A stretch of 64,000 nt of DNA from Piscicola geometra. Taxonomy: Eukaryota > Annelida > Clitellata > Hirudinida > Piscicolidae. The stretch lies in the NCBI GenBank assembly GCA_943735955.1, contig CALSEQ010000033.1:1363501-1427500 (forward strand), given 5' to 3'. The translations under genes and the position numbers were made by a program. This document shows positions 46,101 through 61,140 of this stretch, one piece after another. Numbering within the stretch: position 1 is the first letter of the stretch; every line of letters starts with the position of its first letter. The notes beneath the pieces were generated by a model. It ran no database searches. It was not told where the DNA came from and was given only the letters and a program-made list of their open reading frames with translations.

Positions 46101-46375
46101 TTGAAGATTTTTATCCTGAAGACTTTTTATCCGGAGGACTTTTTATCCGGAGGACTTTTTATCCGGAAGACTTTTTATCCGGAGGACTTTTTATCCGAAG
46201 GACTTTTTATCCGGAGGACTTTTTATCCGGAGGACTTTTTATCCGGAGGACTTTTTATCCGGAGGACTTTTTATCCGGAGGACTTTTTATCCGGAGGACT
46301 TTTTATCCGGAGGACTTTTTATCCGAGGACTTTTTATCCGAGGACTTTTTATCCGAAGGACCTTTTATCCTAGAA
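46101..46375. repeat. 16-bp array GGAGGACTTTTTATCC
   Basis: Variant of the 16-bp array. The open frame through it encodes only the repeat and is not a gene. It ends exactly at an antisense LINE fragment. Confidence 0.9.
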
Positions 46376-46760
46376 CCGTATTAGGGAGACCATAGTAAAG
46401 AGAGTTGCAATAATCAATCCTGGACAGAACTAGAGAAGATACAAGAAGTTGTAGGGTAGGATCATCGAGAAAAGGAAGAAGCTGTTTAATACGACGAATG
46501 TAGAAGTAACAAGAATTAGAGACAGATAGAATTTGAGGAGCTAAAGACAAGTTAGAATCAAAAATAAAACCAAGGCTACGAATAGAAGATGAAGGGTTTA
46601 GAGAGAGTGAAGAGGGGGGAGGCAAAACTAAAGAAGGAAGAGATAGTAAAGACTTTGATTTTTTATTGAAATATATGAGTTCAAATTTGTCCGGATTAAG
46701 TTTGAGAAACATAAAAGAAGCCCAAGAGATTTTAATTCTGAGAGCAAGATTTGGCAAGCG
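46366..46760 (-). pseudogene. L2-like LINE RT fragment (antisense)
   Basis: The minus-strand frame contains FIFDSNLSLAPQILSVSNSC, QLLPFLDDPTLQLLVSSLVL and SRIDYCNSLYYGLP, homologous to the LINE at 52,960-53,150. It covers only the region after the RT active site. Confidence 0.75.
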
Positions 46761-47721
46761 ATAAATTTAAAAACTAAAAAACAAGAAAAGATATAAATTA
46801 TAATTATTATTATTATTTGAAGTTTAAAAAAACTAAATTATTGGATCAGAAGACAAACTATTTAACAAATCATAAAACGGTTAAAGCGGCTGCCATGATG
46901 GCAGCTGCTAACCAAAGATCTTCAAGTTAATGCTTTTATACTTGCAGTTGTGGAGAATAAGAATGTTGTAAAAAAACATATTTCTAACATTATTGAAGAA
47001 TTAATAATAATGAACGAAGAAAAAAATTCAGAAGAAGATGAATTGTTCAAATATTCACAATTACGTCCCAACAAAATTGAAGATTATAAAGATGTTTTAT
47101 TTTTTGGAGTAAAATGAACAATTTCCCAATACTAAAAGAAGTAGGCAAAAAAATTTTTAGTATACCTGCAAGTTATATTCCATGTGAACTAGAGACCGAC
47201 CGAAATTTGGTTCGGTTTCGGTTTCGGCGCCGATATTGTCAATTTTCTTAGTTTCGGCAATTTTTCGGTTTCGGCCGAAATGGATCTCATATTTACCGAA
47301 AAACCAATTTATTTATTTATTTATGTAGTTTATCTGATATACTTGTATCCTCAATCAAACTCGAACTATTAAGTTTAGGTTCGATTCTCATCTCTATTAG
47401 ATATCTATTAAATATCGTGGTTGATTGATTTATCGGTGTCATTGTTAGAATAACATATACAAGCATCTGGAACAACAACTATTCTTTTGAAATTTAAGTT
47501 AATTGGCATACGTTCAATGATGATATTTAACAAAACATTTTTTTTAAAATTATTTTTAAAAACATTTTTTTACAAAAATTTTAGTGTCAAAAGTAAGTAT
47601 CTGTATATCCTCATCATAACTTGAACTATTAACTTTGGGTTCGATTCTCATCTCTATTAGATATCTATTAGTTATCGTGGTTGATTGATTTATCGGTGTC
47701 ATTAGAATAATTGATCGAATG

Positions 47722-47968
47722 GGGAGCGGGGATGGCTTAGTTGGTAGACGTCAGACTTGCAACTTAAAGGTTGCCAGTTCGAATCCTTGGAAGCAACCGT
47801 GAACTATCATATACCTAGTGTATATGATGCGGTGTTTGCGACGTGTGCATTGAAAGATGTGCACGTCGTGTGGAGTGGCGCCTTGGCGCATAAGAACCAT
47901 GGTTCTCAGAACCATTGTAACATGGCATGCGTCTGTCAGGCTGTGAATAGTATAGACCAAAAAAAAAT
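47722..47968 (+). mobile_element. tRNA-derived SINE, second copy
   Basis: Same family as 15,076-15,325 with A box TGGCTTAGTTGG and the TGGAGTGGCGCCTTGGCGCA body; it ends GTATAGACC plus poly(A). It lies inside the middle hAT, so it inserted after that element. Confidence 0.8.
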
Positions 47969-48019
47969 GTACAAGCATTTGGAATTCTAGATATCCTAGC
48001 TTAGATAAACAGTGTATAT

Positions 48020-50184
<2,165 letters not shown>

Positions 50185-50869
50185 GTGTATATGAATCGAA
50201 AGCCCGAGAAGATTTGGCTTCCATTCATTAATTCACAAATAAATGCAGGCGTATCTTGCAGAGCCTAGAATCAACAAAACATCCAGTATTTTTGCGTATT
50301 GGCATTGCAGCCAATATTCATGTCTTAAGCCTGCTGCTCGAAAATACTTATCTGCACCCCAACAAGTGTGGCTAGCGAGCAACTATTTAGTTCTGCAGGG
50401 CAAATCTACGCAGATCGTCGCAGCAACCTTCTTGGTGAAAATGTTTAAAAACAGTTATTTCTTGCTTACAATATTCGTTTAATTGGATTTACTTATTAAA
50501 CTGGCATTGTCATCCTTAAATACTATTTTTTGTTTTTAATAAAAGTTGGGAAAAATTTCAGTTTCGGCTTCGGTTTCGGCCAAAAATCTGATTACAATTT
50601 CGGTTTAATTTGGTTTCGGCCGAAATAAAAATATCTGTTTCGGTTGGTCTCTAATGTGAACGGAATTTTTCAACATTGTCCAAAACCATCTCATTTGAAA
50701 GCTAAAACTCTTGACGGTTTAACCCGTGTGAAAAGCCATGAAGAATGATTCAAAAACAATGACTTACTTCAATACTTTCATTTCAATAAATACTTGAAAT
50801 TTAAATCGTGTTTTTTTATTTTGTAAAAGAAATATATTCTGACTTTCAAATAATAAACTTCAAAAAATG

Positions 50870-51075
50870 TTAGGACTAGCAAGTTTGGGACCGGTGAAAA
50901 CAGTAGCAAAAATAAATAAATTAACACAAATATTTTTTTTGGGAGTGGGTCGAGAGCGGGTCAAAAAATTTCGGGACCGGGAATCGAGTTGCGGGAACGG
51001 GACGGGAAAAGAAAATTCGAGAAAAGAACGCGACCGAAAATGAAAAATTGTCCTTGTCCGACCTCTACTCTGAAA
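50870..51075. mobile_element. Possible hAT-like MITE fragment
   Basis: Contains GGTCGAGAGCGGGTC, GGGACCGGGAATCGAG and, at its right end, the reverse complement of TAGAGGTCGGACAAGG, resembling hAT subterminal G+C-rich repeats. The left end and target duplication were not found. Confidence 0.3.
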
Positions 51076-51535
51076 CATAACTTTTGTGGACGGTATTGTT
51101 ATTTTGGATAAAGAATGAGAGTGAGCAAAAAGACAACTATTTATGAGTTTAAAACTAAGGAAGGCAGTGGAATAATGCGTCTTCAAGAAGGAGTTTTGAA
51201 TAATGTGGAAGGTTTCAAGTTTCATTACAATCTGGTTTTCGTTCAGGCCATAACTGTGAATCGTCTCTCTTGAAACTTTATAATGACCTCATTTATGCTT
51301 TTGATAATAAAAAATGCTCTGTACTTGTCTGCTTAGATTATTCTGCCGCTTTTGATACTGTTGACCACTCGTTACTACTACTATTACTCAAAGATAAGTT
51401 AAATATTAATGATTCTATGTTTTTATGGATTAAGTCATATTTATCTAATAGATCTGTTTATGTTTCTTTAAATCACTGTACCTCTAACCCATCAACTTAC
51501 TCATATGATGTTTCTCAAGGCTCTATTCTTGGTCC

Positions 51536-52683
51536 CAGTAGCGCAACCAGGGGGTGTTGGGGGAGGGGCTCAAGTCCTCCTGGACCAATTCGAAGGGTCT
51601 CGCAATTTTGCGAAAATCGATGAGTTTTTTTGGTAATGAATTTTTCAATATGCCATAGAAAAATGATATTTTCTCTGGATGGCCATCGGGTCTTTATCTC
51701 ACGAAACATTTCATATATCAACACAGAACATAAAGATCCCACCAAAATAACACTAATATGTTACGAATTAGAGCACCACTAGACTCTTGAATCTTCACAC
51801 TTTTCATATGTAAATTTTTCCAGCCATGACAAGTATTTAAAGAATAACTCAGGTAGACAAAATAACTCTCGAGCTTTCAGAATTATTATTAATTTAATTA
51901 CAACAAAGCAAAATATTTAACGTGAACTACAACAGCACTCATAAACTATCGTGCTGTTTCAAAGACGACACTGATGACGAATGTTATCTTTTTTTAAATT
52001 TTATAATCAATCTATGAGAGGTTGAAAAATTATAGTTTATTCGATAAAAGCTTCAAGTGTGGAGCATTTGCGGTTTGGAATTTTTTTCGAAATATAAAAA
52101 TCAACATTCTTCTACAAAATTCGACTTTTAAATTTAATTTAATAAATTTCATCATATGTTAACATTAAAATAATAATTGTATCAGTTTTATAATAACTAT
52201 TGTAATGAATGACTAGGTTTATTAAAAATCTTATGAAATCATATTACGTCGAAGTTGTGAAAACGCACCATCGATTTTTAAAAGCATTGAAAACTTGTTA
52301 CAAATTATTTTGAATTTAAAAATTTAATTCAAGTATTAACTATCTTTTCACCCTGAAATTAAAACTAAATTTGTATAAAAATACTAAAATCGAACGAAAA
52401 AATTGAACAATTATCTAAGCGAGAAAAGATTGTTTTGAGAAATTTTAAATGTGAACAGGAAATAAAAGATTATCAATAAAAAATATTGAAATTTGAAATT
52501 TAACTTATGAAATAAAAATGTAACATTTATTTTACAAAGTATGTGAAAAAACTCGGTATTAAAACAGCAAGAAAATATAAAAATTAATGTTGCAAAAACG
52601 CATCAGCGGCGGTAAATGTGTTAAACAATTAATTTTTTTAAACTAAATTTGAGCTCCCCAGCATTTTTGCTGGTTGCGCCCCG
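51536..52683. mobile_element. hAT-like MITE inside the LINE, 1.15 kb
   Basis: It begins CAGTAGCGCAACCAGG and ends GCTGGTTGCGCCCCG, sharing GCGCAACCAG as terminal inverted repeat. The flanks CTTGGTCC (51,528-51,535) and CTTGGTTC (52,684-52,691) match 7 of 8 positions as a hAT-type duplication. The interior has no transposase. Confidence 0.7.
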
Positions 52684-53215
52684 CTTGGTTCTTGTTCTTC
52701 ATCTCTACGTATCTGGACTATCTTCTGTCATTTCCTCTCATTCTCTCAACTCCCTATCCTATGCTGACGATTCGCAGTTTTATGTCAGCTTCGATATATC
52801 ATCTTATAATACTGTTATGTCATCTATATCTTCATGTCTATTATCTATTGAAAAATGGTCTAGTTCAATGTCTTCAAAATTGAAACTACTAAAATTTGAA
52901 CCTATATTTTTTGATAAAATGATCATGTAATTTTTCCTCTCATGTTTCATCTAATCATATTCGTAGCTTAGGATTTATTTTTGACTCAAAATTAACTTTA
53001 TCAAACCAAATTCTATCTTGCTATTTTCTTCTCAGACGTATCCGACAATTATTACCTTACTTAGATGACCCTTCTTTAAAGATGTTAGTCTCTGCACTTG
53101 TCTTATCTCGAATTGACTATTGTAATTCACTCTATTATAATTTACCTGAAAGTAATTTAAACACATTAAATGAAGTATTTATTTATGCATCTAGAGTCGT
53201 TACTCCTATTTATTT

Positions 53216-54228
53216 ATTTATTTTTTTTAACAACAACAACAATTCGTTTATTTGCAAGCAAATAAGTTTAGAAATCGAAGCAAAGAAATGCTTGTATGAC
53301 CTCCTAGAAAAATAAAATAATACATTAACTTCTTAAGCAGATTAAAAGAATTGTTAATAATAACAAATGTTTTCATTGATTTACAAAATAAATTAATTAA
53401 AGTGATTGGAAATTATAAGTGGTTTAATTATTTTTTTTCAATTAAGGGTTTGGTGTATATTCTTCAAATTCAATGGTAATCTGTTCCAGAGTTGGAGCCC
53501 TGCATTGATAGAAATTGGTTCTTGGTGTTTGTAAGTAGTAGACTTAATTCTTAATGTTCGTGTGCAGTTGGATGTGAAAGAATGTACTAAATGTGTAAAA
53601 TAGGAGGATGTGTTTTTTATTATAAGTTTATGAAAAATAATATAGGTTTATAACTGATTGATTGTTAAAATTTGAGCTGGAGGATACAGATGAGATATGT
53701 GGTCATGAGAGTGTAATTTAAACAGGACTCTAAGAAAATTATTTTTATAACATTTAAAGGATGTTAATGAGTTTTGCAAGCAAGCCCCCATATAGGAAGA
53801 CAATAAGTCAAGTAAGGTAGAATTAAAGTAGAATAGAGTAACTTAATTATATGTGATGGTAAATTGTGTTTAAGTTTATGTAAAATACCAATATTTTTTG
53901 AAGGTTTTTTTGATATATTCCAAGAAAGATTACTGGTTATATAAATAGCTAAGAATTTTGTATAATCGACTCTCTCTATACTATAAGAATCAATTATAAG
54001 TGTATAATTAATAATGTTTGTTTTTATTTTAGGGTCAAAAAGAATGCTGCATGTTTTTGCATAATTGATTTTGAGTTGGTTGTCAATTGTCCATTGATGT
54101 ACCAAATTAAGAAAAGCTTTTAAAATAAGATTATTAACATTTGTGTCTTGGAACAATGTCGTCAGCATAAAGGCCAAATTTGGCAATTTCAGAAAGATTC
54201 ATTAAATCATTAACATAAATGTCATTAC
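53216..54228 (-). pseudogene. CR1-like LINE 3' part (antisense) inside the L2-like LINE
   Basis: On the minus strand: NDLMNLSEIAKFGLYADD (catalytic motif intact), VHQWTIDNQLKINYAKTCSI, LHKLKHNLPSHIIKLLYS and PIWGLACKTH. The 3' tail (TTTGCAAATAAACGAA, TTG repeats) matches that at 14,840-14,885, so it is the same family as the LINE of block C. It is 5' truncated at about 54,228. Confidence 0.85.
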
Positions 54229-54625
54229 CACATGACACCTTCTTTCATCTTATTACATTGGCTCCCCATCAAATGTATGATTATATTTAAATTCTGTGTT
54301 TTAATGTTTAAATTAAAAAACTCCCCAGTATCCCCAATATACTTCAAATCATTAATATCTCACCCTCATAGAAGTAATTTAAGATCATCCACTCAAAACC
54401 ATATATTCATCCCTTCCATTATTAACTCTTTTGCTAAACGTTCTTTCCATTATGCAGGTCCATATATTTGGAACTCATTATCTCCTTATTTAATTACTTC
54501 TAATTCAATATTTACTTTTCGTAAGGATCTGAAGACATATCTGTTTAACAAATTTATTTACGAGCGCTCTTGATTTTGATGAAAAAGCGCTATAGAAATT
54601 TATTTGATCGATTGATTCCTCCCTC

Positions 54626-55599
54626 CCCTTCTGTTGAATCTTGTTCACCAGTTCCTTTCCCCCCATCCCTCCGACCTATCTTTCTGAGACCCCCATCAGG
54701 AACACTCCTGCTCGTGCAACTTTCCCTCCACGTCCCATTCTGCTCATAACCTCCACACCTAATTTTTTTCCCAATTTGGCTACACCTCTCCACCATTTAG
54801 ATTTATTACCTATCTTCTCCACACATGCTCTCGTTCTTCCTACAATATCCTTCCCCTCTAATTCCCTTCAGCTTTTCTTTCACAGAATTTACTCCAGGCT
54901 GTTTCACCATGTTCTACAACATTCCTAACACTAATCTCTACCCCCCATATCCATCTCCCAAACTTAGTCTAAAAACCTCTAACTTCTTTTTCTCCTTAGC
55001 TGACAAACCAACTGCTGCAACACCATACATTAACTTTCCTACAATCAAACTTTTCCATGCCTCCCTGCCCACTCTCCGATCTTTTTGCTCTATATTTTAC
55101 CATGCCGGTTAGGATTTCAACATTTTTCATCATTTCACTAAATTGATAAATCAACACCTTCCTTTTTTCTCCTTTAAGCCTTAATCCTAAATACCTCACC
55201 TCATCACATTTTCGTATGGTCCTACCTCTAATTACCCATTCTTGACATCCTTCCATTCCTGTATTACCAACCAGTTCTAAAACTTCAGATTTTTCCTCGT
55301 TTAGTTTTATTCCATATTCCTCTAAAACATCCTCCAACACATACTATCCTCATATTAGCTTCATTTCCCGCCGTCAGCATAAAACATTCCTCCAAACCTC
55401 CACTTTTTCCTACTATCCTTCCTACCCATTTGATTATGTACCTTCATCACTACCCCTGTTCGATGGTTATCCAGGTCTGCTGCCACATTCCTGGTGTATA
55501 AATTGAAGAGAGTTGGAGATAAAGGACAACCCTGTCTAACTCCACTTGTGCACGTAACCCATTCTGTCTCTAAGTCGCCCAACAAAAACCTCACTCTGT
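54626..55599 (-). pseudogene. Non-LTR retrotransposon RT fragment of another clade (antisense)
   Basis: Minus-strand frames contain SGVRQGCPLSPTLFNLYTRN, GMFYADGGK (a degenerate FADD) and YGIKLNEEKSEVLELVGNTG, EVRYLGLRLKGEK. The GVRQGCPLSPTLFN motif points to an R2/R4- or RTE-related group rather than CR1/L2; the exact clade was not determined. It ends at 55,599, where duplicated block C begins. Confidence 0.7.
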
Positions 55600-56146
55600 T
55601 TTTAACGCTAACAATACAAGAAGTTAAACACAAAAATTAATTTTTTATGTTAGAAACAACCCTCTCCTCCCCCCCCCCCCCGCGATTGTAAAAAACACAC
55701 AAAATAGGAGATGTTAAATCTTTTATTCACTAGAAAAACAAATTTTCTAACTTTCCTGAAGTTTTTTTTGCAATTTTTCATATTTTAATCTTTCTTGGTT
55801 GATTTTTTCCTTAAATTTTTTTATTTCAAACTTCTATATTTTAAGTGAAAGAGTCATAAAAGTTAAATTTCTTTCTATAAACCAGAAAAATTAATTTATG
55901 GACTTACTCCAAGTTTTCAACTGCTGCCTCCGACACCAAGTGCACATCCAAGCAGAAAAACACCACCAGAACAAATTGAAATAGGAAGGCTCCATAACTT
56001 CCCTGACTAGACAGGCTAAGCGATTGTTTATCTGTGGGTTCTAGCGTGAGATCATTGAAGTGGTGAACAAGGTCTGCTGTTGCTTTGGAAAAAAACCAAA
56101 CTTATTTCATTTCGTAAATTTTTTAACAATTTGTCGGCTAGTTTTA

Positions 56147-56332
56147 TAATAATAAAAATAATGACGAGCATTATTATAGTGGCGTATAACCCGAACGAGC
56201 TTCCAGGCCACTTAGGCTGCATATTTTCATTAGAGCTATGGACTACTAGGGCATTGGTTGCACTTGAACCTAGGACATTTCATTATTAGTCAAGCCGAGA
56301 GACGTTACCGACTCGGCTACCCATGGGCGCAA
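56147..56332 (-). mobile_element. tRNA-derived SINE (antisense), duplicate
   Basis: Same sequence as 9,100-9,285; A box complement at 56,308-56,319, B box complement at 56,260-56,270. Confidence 0.55.
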
Positions 56333-57577
56333 CCATCGAAAAAGGCTGGGAGAACCTCAACGGTTTAAATCAAAACTAGCTCTTATAAATAATAAAGTAC
56401 TTTAGATAGTTTATTAATGATACAAAAAAACGGCAAACTAAGTTGCATAGTATAATAGAGTCATTAATTGTTCAATTAAGAGAAAATGTATAAAAAAGTT
56501 TGAAATGAGATCCTAAAAAGTCTTTAAAAATTCAAATATTTTAATTTTAAGTACATTTTGATGTGATTTTAGCTATAAAAAAAGGAATACTTATTACCGG
56601 TAACAGGAAAAAAAAGTCTTTAGGAAAAAAAATATTCGGTACACTTCAGGAAAAAAATTCAGAAAAATAAGTCTTTAAAAAATAACTTTTCAAAATCGAC
56701 TTTCGGTTTGAGCAACAACCTTAGCCGAAAACAAAAAAAATTGTCCGTGAGTTTTGAAAGATTTTTTGTGCTGATAATGAAATGAATGGATCTCACAATT
56801 TTTCCAAAATCGATTAGTTTTTTTGGTGGGGTAGGAGGGTAGTGAGCTTTTCAAATGAACTAATTATTAAATAAAAATATTATTTTAACAAGTTTATTTG
56901 AAAATTTATCTTTTTAAAAAATAAAATTTCTAATTTACGTTTCAAGGTTAAATGCATTTTTCGTTAATTTATTCGTAAGACTTATAGCTGATGGCACTGT
57001 TTATTTACTTAAATCAGCTCTAGCAGTAACACAAGGTGGCCATATTTTCAATGAGGTTGGTTTCATAGCCATTAAATACCTTTTAAGGCAGTAATTTTTC
57101 TTAGAAAGCCAAAAAGTTTAACTTCAGACTCTTCTTCAAACTTTTTTGTGCACTCAGTTTCACTAAAACTTACCGGCATGATGAAGTTCGCTTCCAAAGT
57201 AACGTGTTTATGCACTTGTTTATAGATGAAATCGTTTTTTTTTACCATACACCTATTTTAACAGCTGAGCGTGACGTCACTGGAAAATTTTTATTTGAAA
57301 CATTCACTGATACAACATTTAGGCATTTTTTTAAACTTTATATATATCTCAAAAACAGAAGTGACAAAAATCGATGGAAAAATATTTAATAATTTATGTA
57401 AGCAGAAAAATACGCAATTGTAGTACCAAAGTTCCAAAATATAGTTTGCTACCATAGAAAAACATTCTTTCCGCCACGACACAGTTTATAAGAACAACAT
57501 CGAACCTTGAATTTTCGCTGTTATTTCATTTGACCTTCTTTGGATCCGTCCTTGCTTACTTACTATAAGAACTCATG

Positions 57578-59807
57578 GTGTTAATTTTGATAATTTGTCT
57601 CAGTGTGGCAAAGCTACTATTTTGCGTTCTTGTCCAATTAGGGTTGCCCTGGATAAGCTACCAAAAACTAACCAGATTCGGTCGTTTCAGTTCTCGTGGT
57701 ACGATCGATTCAACTGGGTTGAATGTAATCCCCAGTGCGCAGTGTTTTTATTGCAAGTTGCTAACAACTAGCAAATCAAAAAATGACGAGTTCAGGTCTG
57801 GTGGTATAAATAACTGGAAAAAACTCATTGAAAAAGCGACAAAGCACGAATCAAGTGATGTGCACGTAAGGAGTTGCAAAGACGCCCAACGGATCATTTA
57901 ATTTGCTCGACGGTGAAAGAAAAAATTGCCAGCGCCACGGAAGCTGATAATGTCCGCAATAGAAAAGACCTAAGCATTCTCTTCAGCGTTGTTCGATGGT
58001 TAGATATGGAGAATATTCCGTGGTCATCGCGGAACTGAAGGTCATTTCGAAGTTTGCTTTAAAGTTTCAGGTCGTTCATGCTAGATTTAGATGATTTCAT
58101 GAAAGCATGTCCGATTAGATTAATTCTTAGTTTTCAATAGTTTATCATGAATGTTTAATTATATTCCGTGGTCATCGCGGAACTGAAGGTCATTTCGAAG
58201 TTTGCTTCAAAGTTTCAGGTCGTTCATGCCAGATTTAGATGATTTCATGAAAGCATGTCCGATTAAATTAATTCTTAGTTTTCAATAGTTATCATGAATG
58301 TTTAATTATTTTAACTTTTTTTATGTAAAAAAACATATTTTTTAAACATTTATAAGTCAGCAATAAAATAAGAATTCAGTTGCGTATGAAAATGCACTTT
58401 ATATTTAAGAGTCTTAAATGCGCTTATATTTTAAATTTCCACTTTGACAGGAATAACACAGCAACATCTTATAGCTATAGTTGAAAATATTTCTTCCACT
58501 GGGGAAAGTCTTTCAACAGAACTTGGCATTAGCTTAGACCAAATAGTTTGCCAGGGCTATGATGGAGGAGCTAACATGCGGAGAGAAATGCAAGGTGTGC
58601 AAGCCCGTAAGCGAGAGAAATATCCACGGGCTATCTACACATGGTGCTGGTCTCATAACCTACAGAGTGCAGCTGCAATTGAATGTTTTAGCAAAATCCA
58701 GGATGTGTATTCATGTGTGTCGTCGTCAGCACAGCGGATATCAATTATGGAAAGACACCTACTAGAAGAACTACCACAGTAGAGACAGAAGATGATAAAG
58801 CCAATGAGGTAGGATGTCCGACTTGTGTGCTTATTCAGTTAAGGCTTCTTATCAGAAATCATTTATAATAACTTAATAATAGAATGCACAGTCAAGTGAA
58901 AGAGAAATGGAAGAATTAAAAAAATTTTTCGAAAACACTGAACTTCACAAAAAACAAAAATATATCGTAGGGTGTTGTCAATCAGCAGTACTCGATTTAT
59001 TGCTGAGTCTAGAAATCTTCGTATATTTCACAACAAACTAACATTTATTAAAGATGCTTTATGTAAGATTGGATTTGGATCACTTTCAGAAACACTGGAT
59101 GCAACATTTTTGGCTACAGTGTCTACTCTCTGCGCAATTCTATGTCCTATATCAGAATTAAGCCAAGCACTTCGAAGTCCAGTTTTGAATCTTGTGGGTG
59201 CTCAAAAGCATGTGAAGATGCTTTTCACGAATTTATCACAGATGAGAACAGAGAAAGTGTTCACTGAAATTGTTCAAAAGTCTGTATCATTGAAGAATTC
59301 GCCAAACAATAAAATGAATATCCCAGAACCAGAAGGTATTATTATATTCAAAATACTAAGTTAATCAGGAAATAATAATTTAAAAGATTTAAATAATTAT
59401 AAAATTAATTATAGCCTAATCTAGTCTGATATACTCAGTCTAATGTCTTGAAATCATAGAAATATCATTTATGCTATTAAGATGCAATCTGCGCTGAACT
59501 GAATATAATTTATTGGGGTGACCCTCAATAACTGATTCCATTTTTGATTTTCTATTTCCAATTAAATTCAGACAGACCCACAAGAAAACGTTTTCTACCA
59601 TCAAATCTTACAGACTCTGTTGTATTGCAAGCTGTGCCAATTCGGTCAATGCATAGCAATACAAAAACAACCCAACTGAAAATAGAAGAATACTACGAAC
59701 TCATCGATCTGGCTACTTATCAGATAACCAGTCGGTTCGACAACCCTGCCTTGGCTGCATGGGCGGTGACCCTTTTTTCAATGGGGAGCGGGTCCATCTT
59801 ATTGTGA
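57578..59807 (+). pseudogene. hAT transposase (ZMYM1/DUF4371-like), broken
   Basis: TTF-type zinc finger (57,575-57,901: FYCKLLTTSKSKNDEFRSGG, HESSDVHVRSC); a 148-bp tandem duplication; then the catalytic region 58,444-58,782 with VCQGYDGGANMRREMQGVQA and YTWCWSHNLQSAAAIE. The helical region is 58,972-59,364 (STRFIAESRNLRIFHNKL), and the C-terminal region 59,544-59,760 has KIEEYYELIDLATYQITSRF. AT-rich gaps between pieces could be introns or decay. Terminal inverted repeats were not located. Confidence 0.75.
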
Positions 59808-60020
59808 ACCCTCCCACTTTTTTCAATTTTTTTATTTAATTTTTATTATTTTGATTTGAGTTTATACAGTGATACATTGTGATTATGTGTAGTTATAGTG
59901 ATAGCTGTCTAAAACAAAAATATTCTTTGCTTACTTAAATACTCTTTCACCTACTTTTCTTTTGTTCTCTATGGCTTGGGCCGGAATCCTGAGGGGGTCC
60001 TTTTGATGAACCTCAAGATT
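59808..60020. repeat. Copy of the dispersed repeat seen at 14,886-15,480
   Basis: GTAGTTATAGTGATAGCTGTC followed by ATTCTTTGCTTACTTAAATA parallels 15,390-15,445; the flanking GAGGGGGTCC motifs also resemble that locus. It separates the hAT relic from the LINE. Confidence 0.4.
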
Positions 60021-60045
60021 TTTGGCGCACCTGGTTGAACTAAAC

Positions 60046-61140
60046 ATGGCTGCTCAAAATTGTTTCATAAATGAAATTCTGTGTTATTTACTAAATAATT
60101 TGAACAGTTTAAATAATGAAACATTTTTATCTAATACTGCTGAATTTTTTACAACCGAAGAAATAACTTTATCAAAAAAGTTGCTAAACACCGATATCAA
60201 AAGTCTTAATACTGATAAAATTAAACTCGTTCAACATGGCAACACTGAAAAAGATAAACTCATGGATATAATTGAAGTGTTGTACATCCGTGACAACTTT
60301 GGACTTAATCGTATACCAACATACGTCAGTGCCAATCTCAATAGAATACCGGTTAGTACAAATATAAATTGTGAATCCAGATATCAAAAAATTGAACAAC
60401 TTTTCGACAACAAATTCGACGCCATTATCAACAAACATACAAAAGATATACAAAAATTAAGTGAGAGTGTATTGAACGTTAACAACCAATTGTATAATTT
60501 AAAAAATACATTTGAACAAACGTTGAATAATTCACAAATTAAGTACAATACTCGGCTATGGTCTGAAATAATTCAAAGTCCAAATCCGAACAACAACAAC
60601 AATAGTAATGTGCAGCATAACAGTATCAATAACAATAACAGTTCTACTACTACTAATAATAATAATAATCCTGTAAATAATATACAACCAACACTGCTAC
60701 AAAACACTCAATTATTGTCTACCAATCCAAACAAACGAAGTAGAACTTCAACATCAAAACAAGAGATTCTTCAACATATTCCCAACAATAATGTTTATTT
60801 GAACTCTACTGACAACAGTAATACCAAGGTTTTGCTGATTGGTGAAAACAGGGATGTTACAAAAAAATTAAATAATGGCGTGCCAATTGTTAAAAAAACT
60901 TTTCTCCATTTGAGTAAAGTGCCACGTTGCACTAGCAAAGACATAACAGCCCATTATGCACAACATGATATCAACATTATATCGTGTTATGCTAGTATTA
61001 AAATGACACCTGACCAGCCTAAGCCTAAAAATGACCAATCCACTGTCTCTACAGCATTCCGTATTTGTTTGGAGGAAAAAGACATAGAAAAATTCTGTAA
61101 CGCTGACATCCATCCGGACGATGCGGTATTAAAATATTAG
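60046..61140 (+). CDS. CR1-like LINE ORF1 (364 aa), open
   Basis: The ATG at 60,046 lies in a favourable context (AACATGG); an upstream in-frame TTG is not needed. The N-terminal half is helical with a likely coiled coil (about residues 110-180, KIEQLFDNKFDAIINKHTKD). A Asn/Ser/Thr-rich linker follows (about 185-225). The C-terminal domain has NTKVLLIGENRDVTKK, FLHLSKVPRCTSKDITAHYA and STVSTAFRICLEEKDIEKF, like the nucleic-acid-binding domain of CR1/L2 ORF1 proteins. The stop at 61,138 comes where most of the endonuclease is deleted, so the C-terminus may be shortened. Confidence 0.7.
   Translation: MAAQNCFINEILCYLLNNLNSLNNETFLSNTAEFFTTEEITLSKKLLNTDIKSLNTDKIKLVQHGNTEKDKLMDIIEVLYIRDNFGLNRIPTYVSANLNRIPVSTNINCESRYQKIEQLFDNKFDAIINKHTKDIQKLSESVLNVNNQLYNLKNTFEQTLNNSQIKYNTRLWSEIIQSPNPNNNNNSNVQHNSINNNNSSTTTNNNNNPVNNIQPTLLQNTQLLSTNPNKRSRTSTSKQEILQHIPNNNVYLNSTDNSNTKVLLIGENRDVTKKLNNGVPIVKKTFLHLSKVPRCTSKDITAHYAQHDINIISCYASIKMTPDQPKPKNDQSTVSTAFRICLEEKDIEKFCNADIHPDDAVLKY

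Larger units (their letters stand above)
51195..54625 (+). pseudogene. L2-like LINE ORF2, split by two insertions
   Basis: Pieces in order: 51,195-51,535 (SGFRSGHNCESSLLKLYND, LDYSAAFDTVDHSLLL, DVSQGSILGP); 52,692-53,215 (SLSYADDSQFYVSFDISS, SRIDYCNSLYYNLPES); 54,232-54,573 (TPSFILLHWLPIKCMIIFKF, FRKDLKTYLFNKFI). The catalytic YADD is intact but the frame is broken. The 3' end has GCGCTATAG and a GATTGATT-type tail at 54,625. Confidence 0.85.

Noticed and set aside
46101..46373. 90-residue repeat protein (DFLSGGLFIR-like)
   Set aside because: Only the 16-bp array read through; the frame has no non-repeat part.
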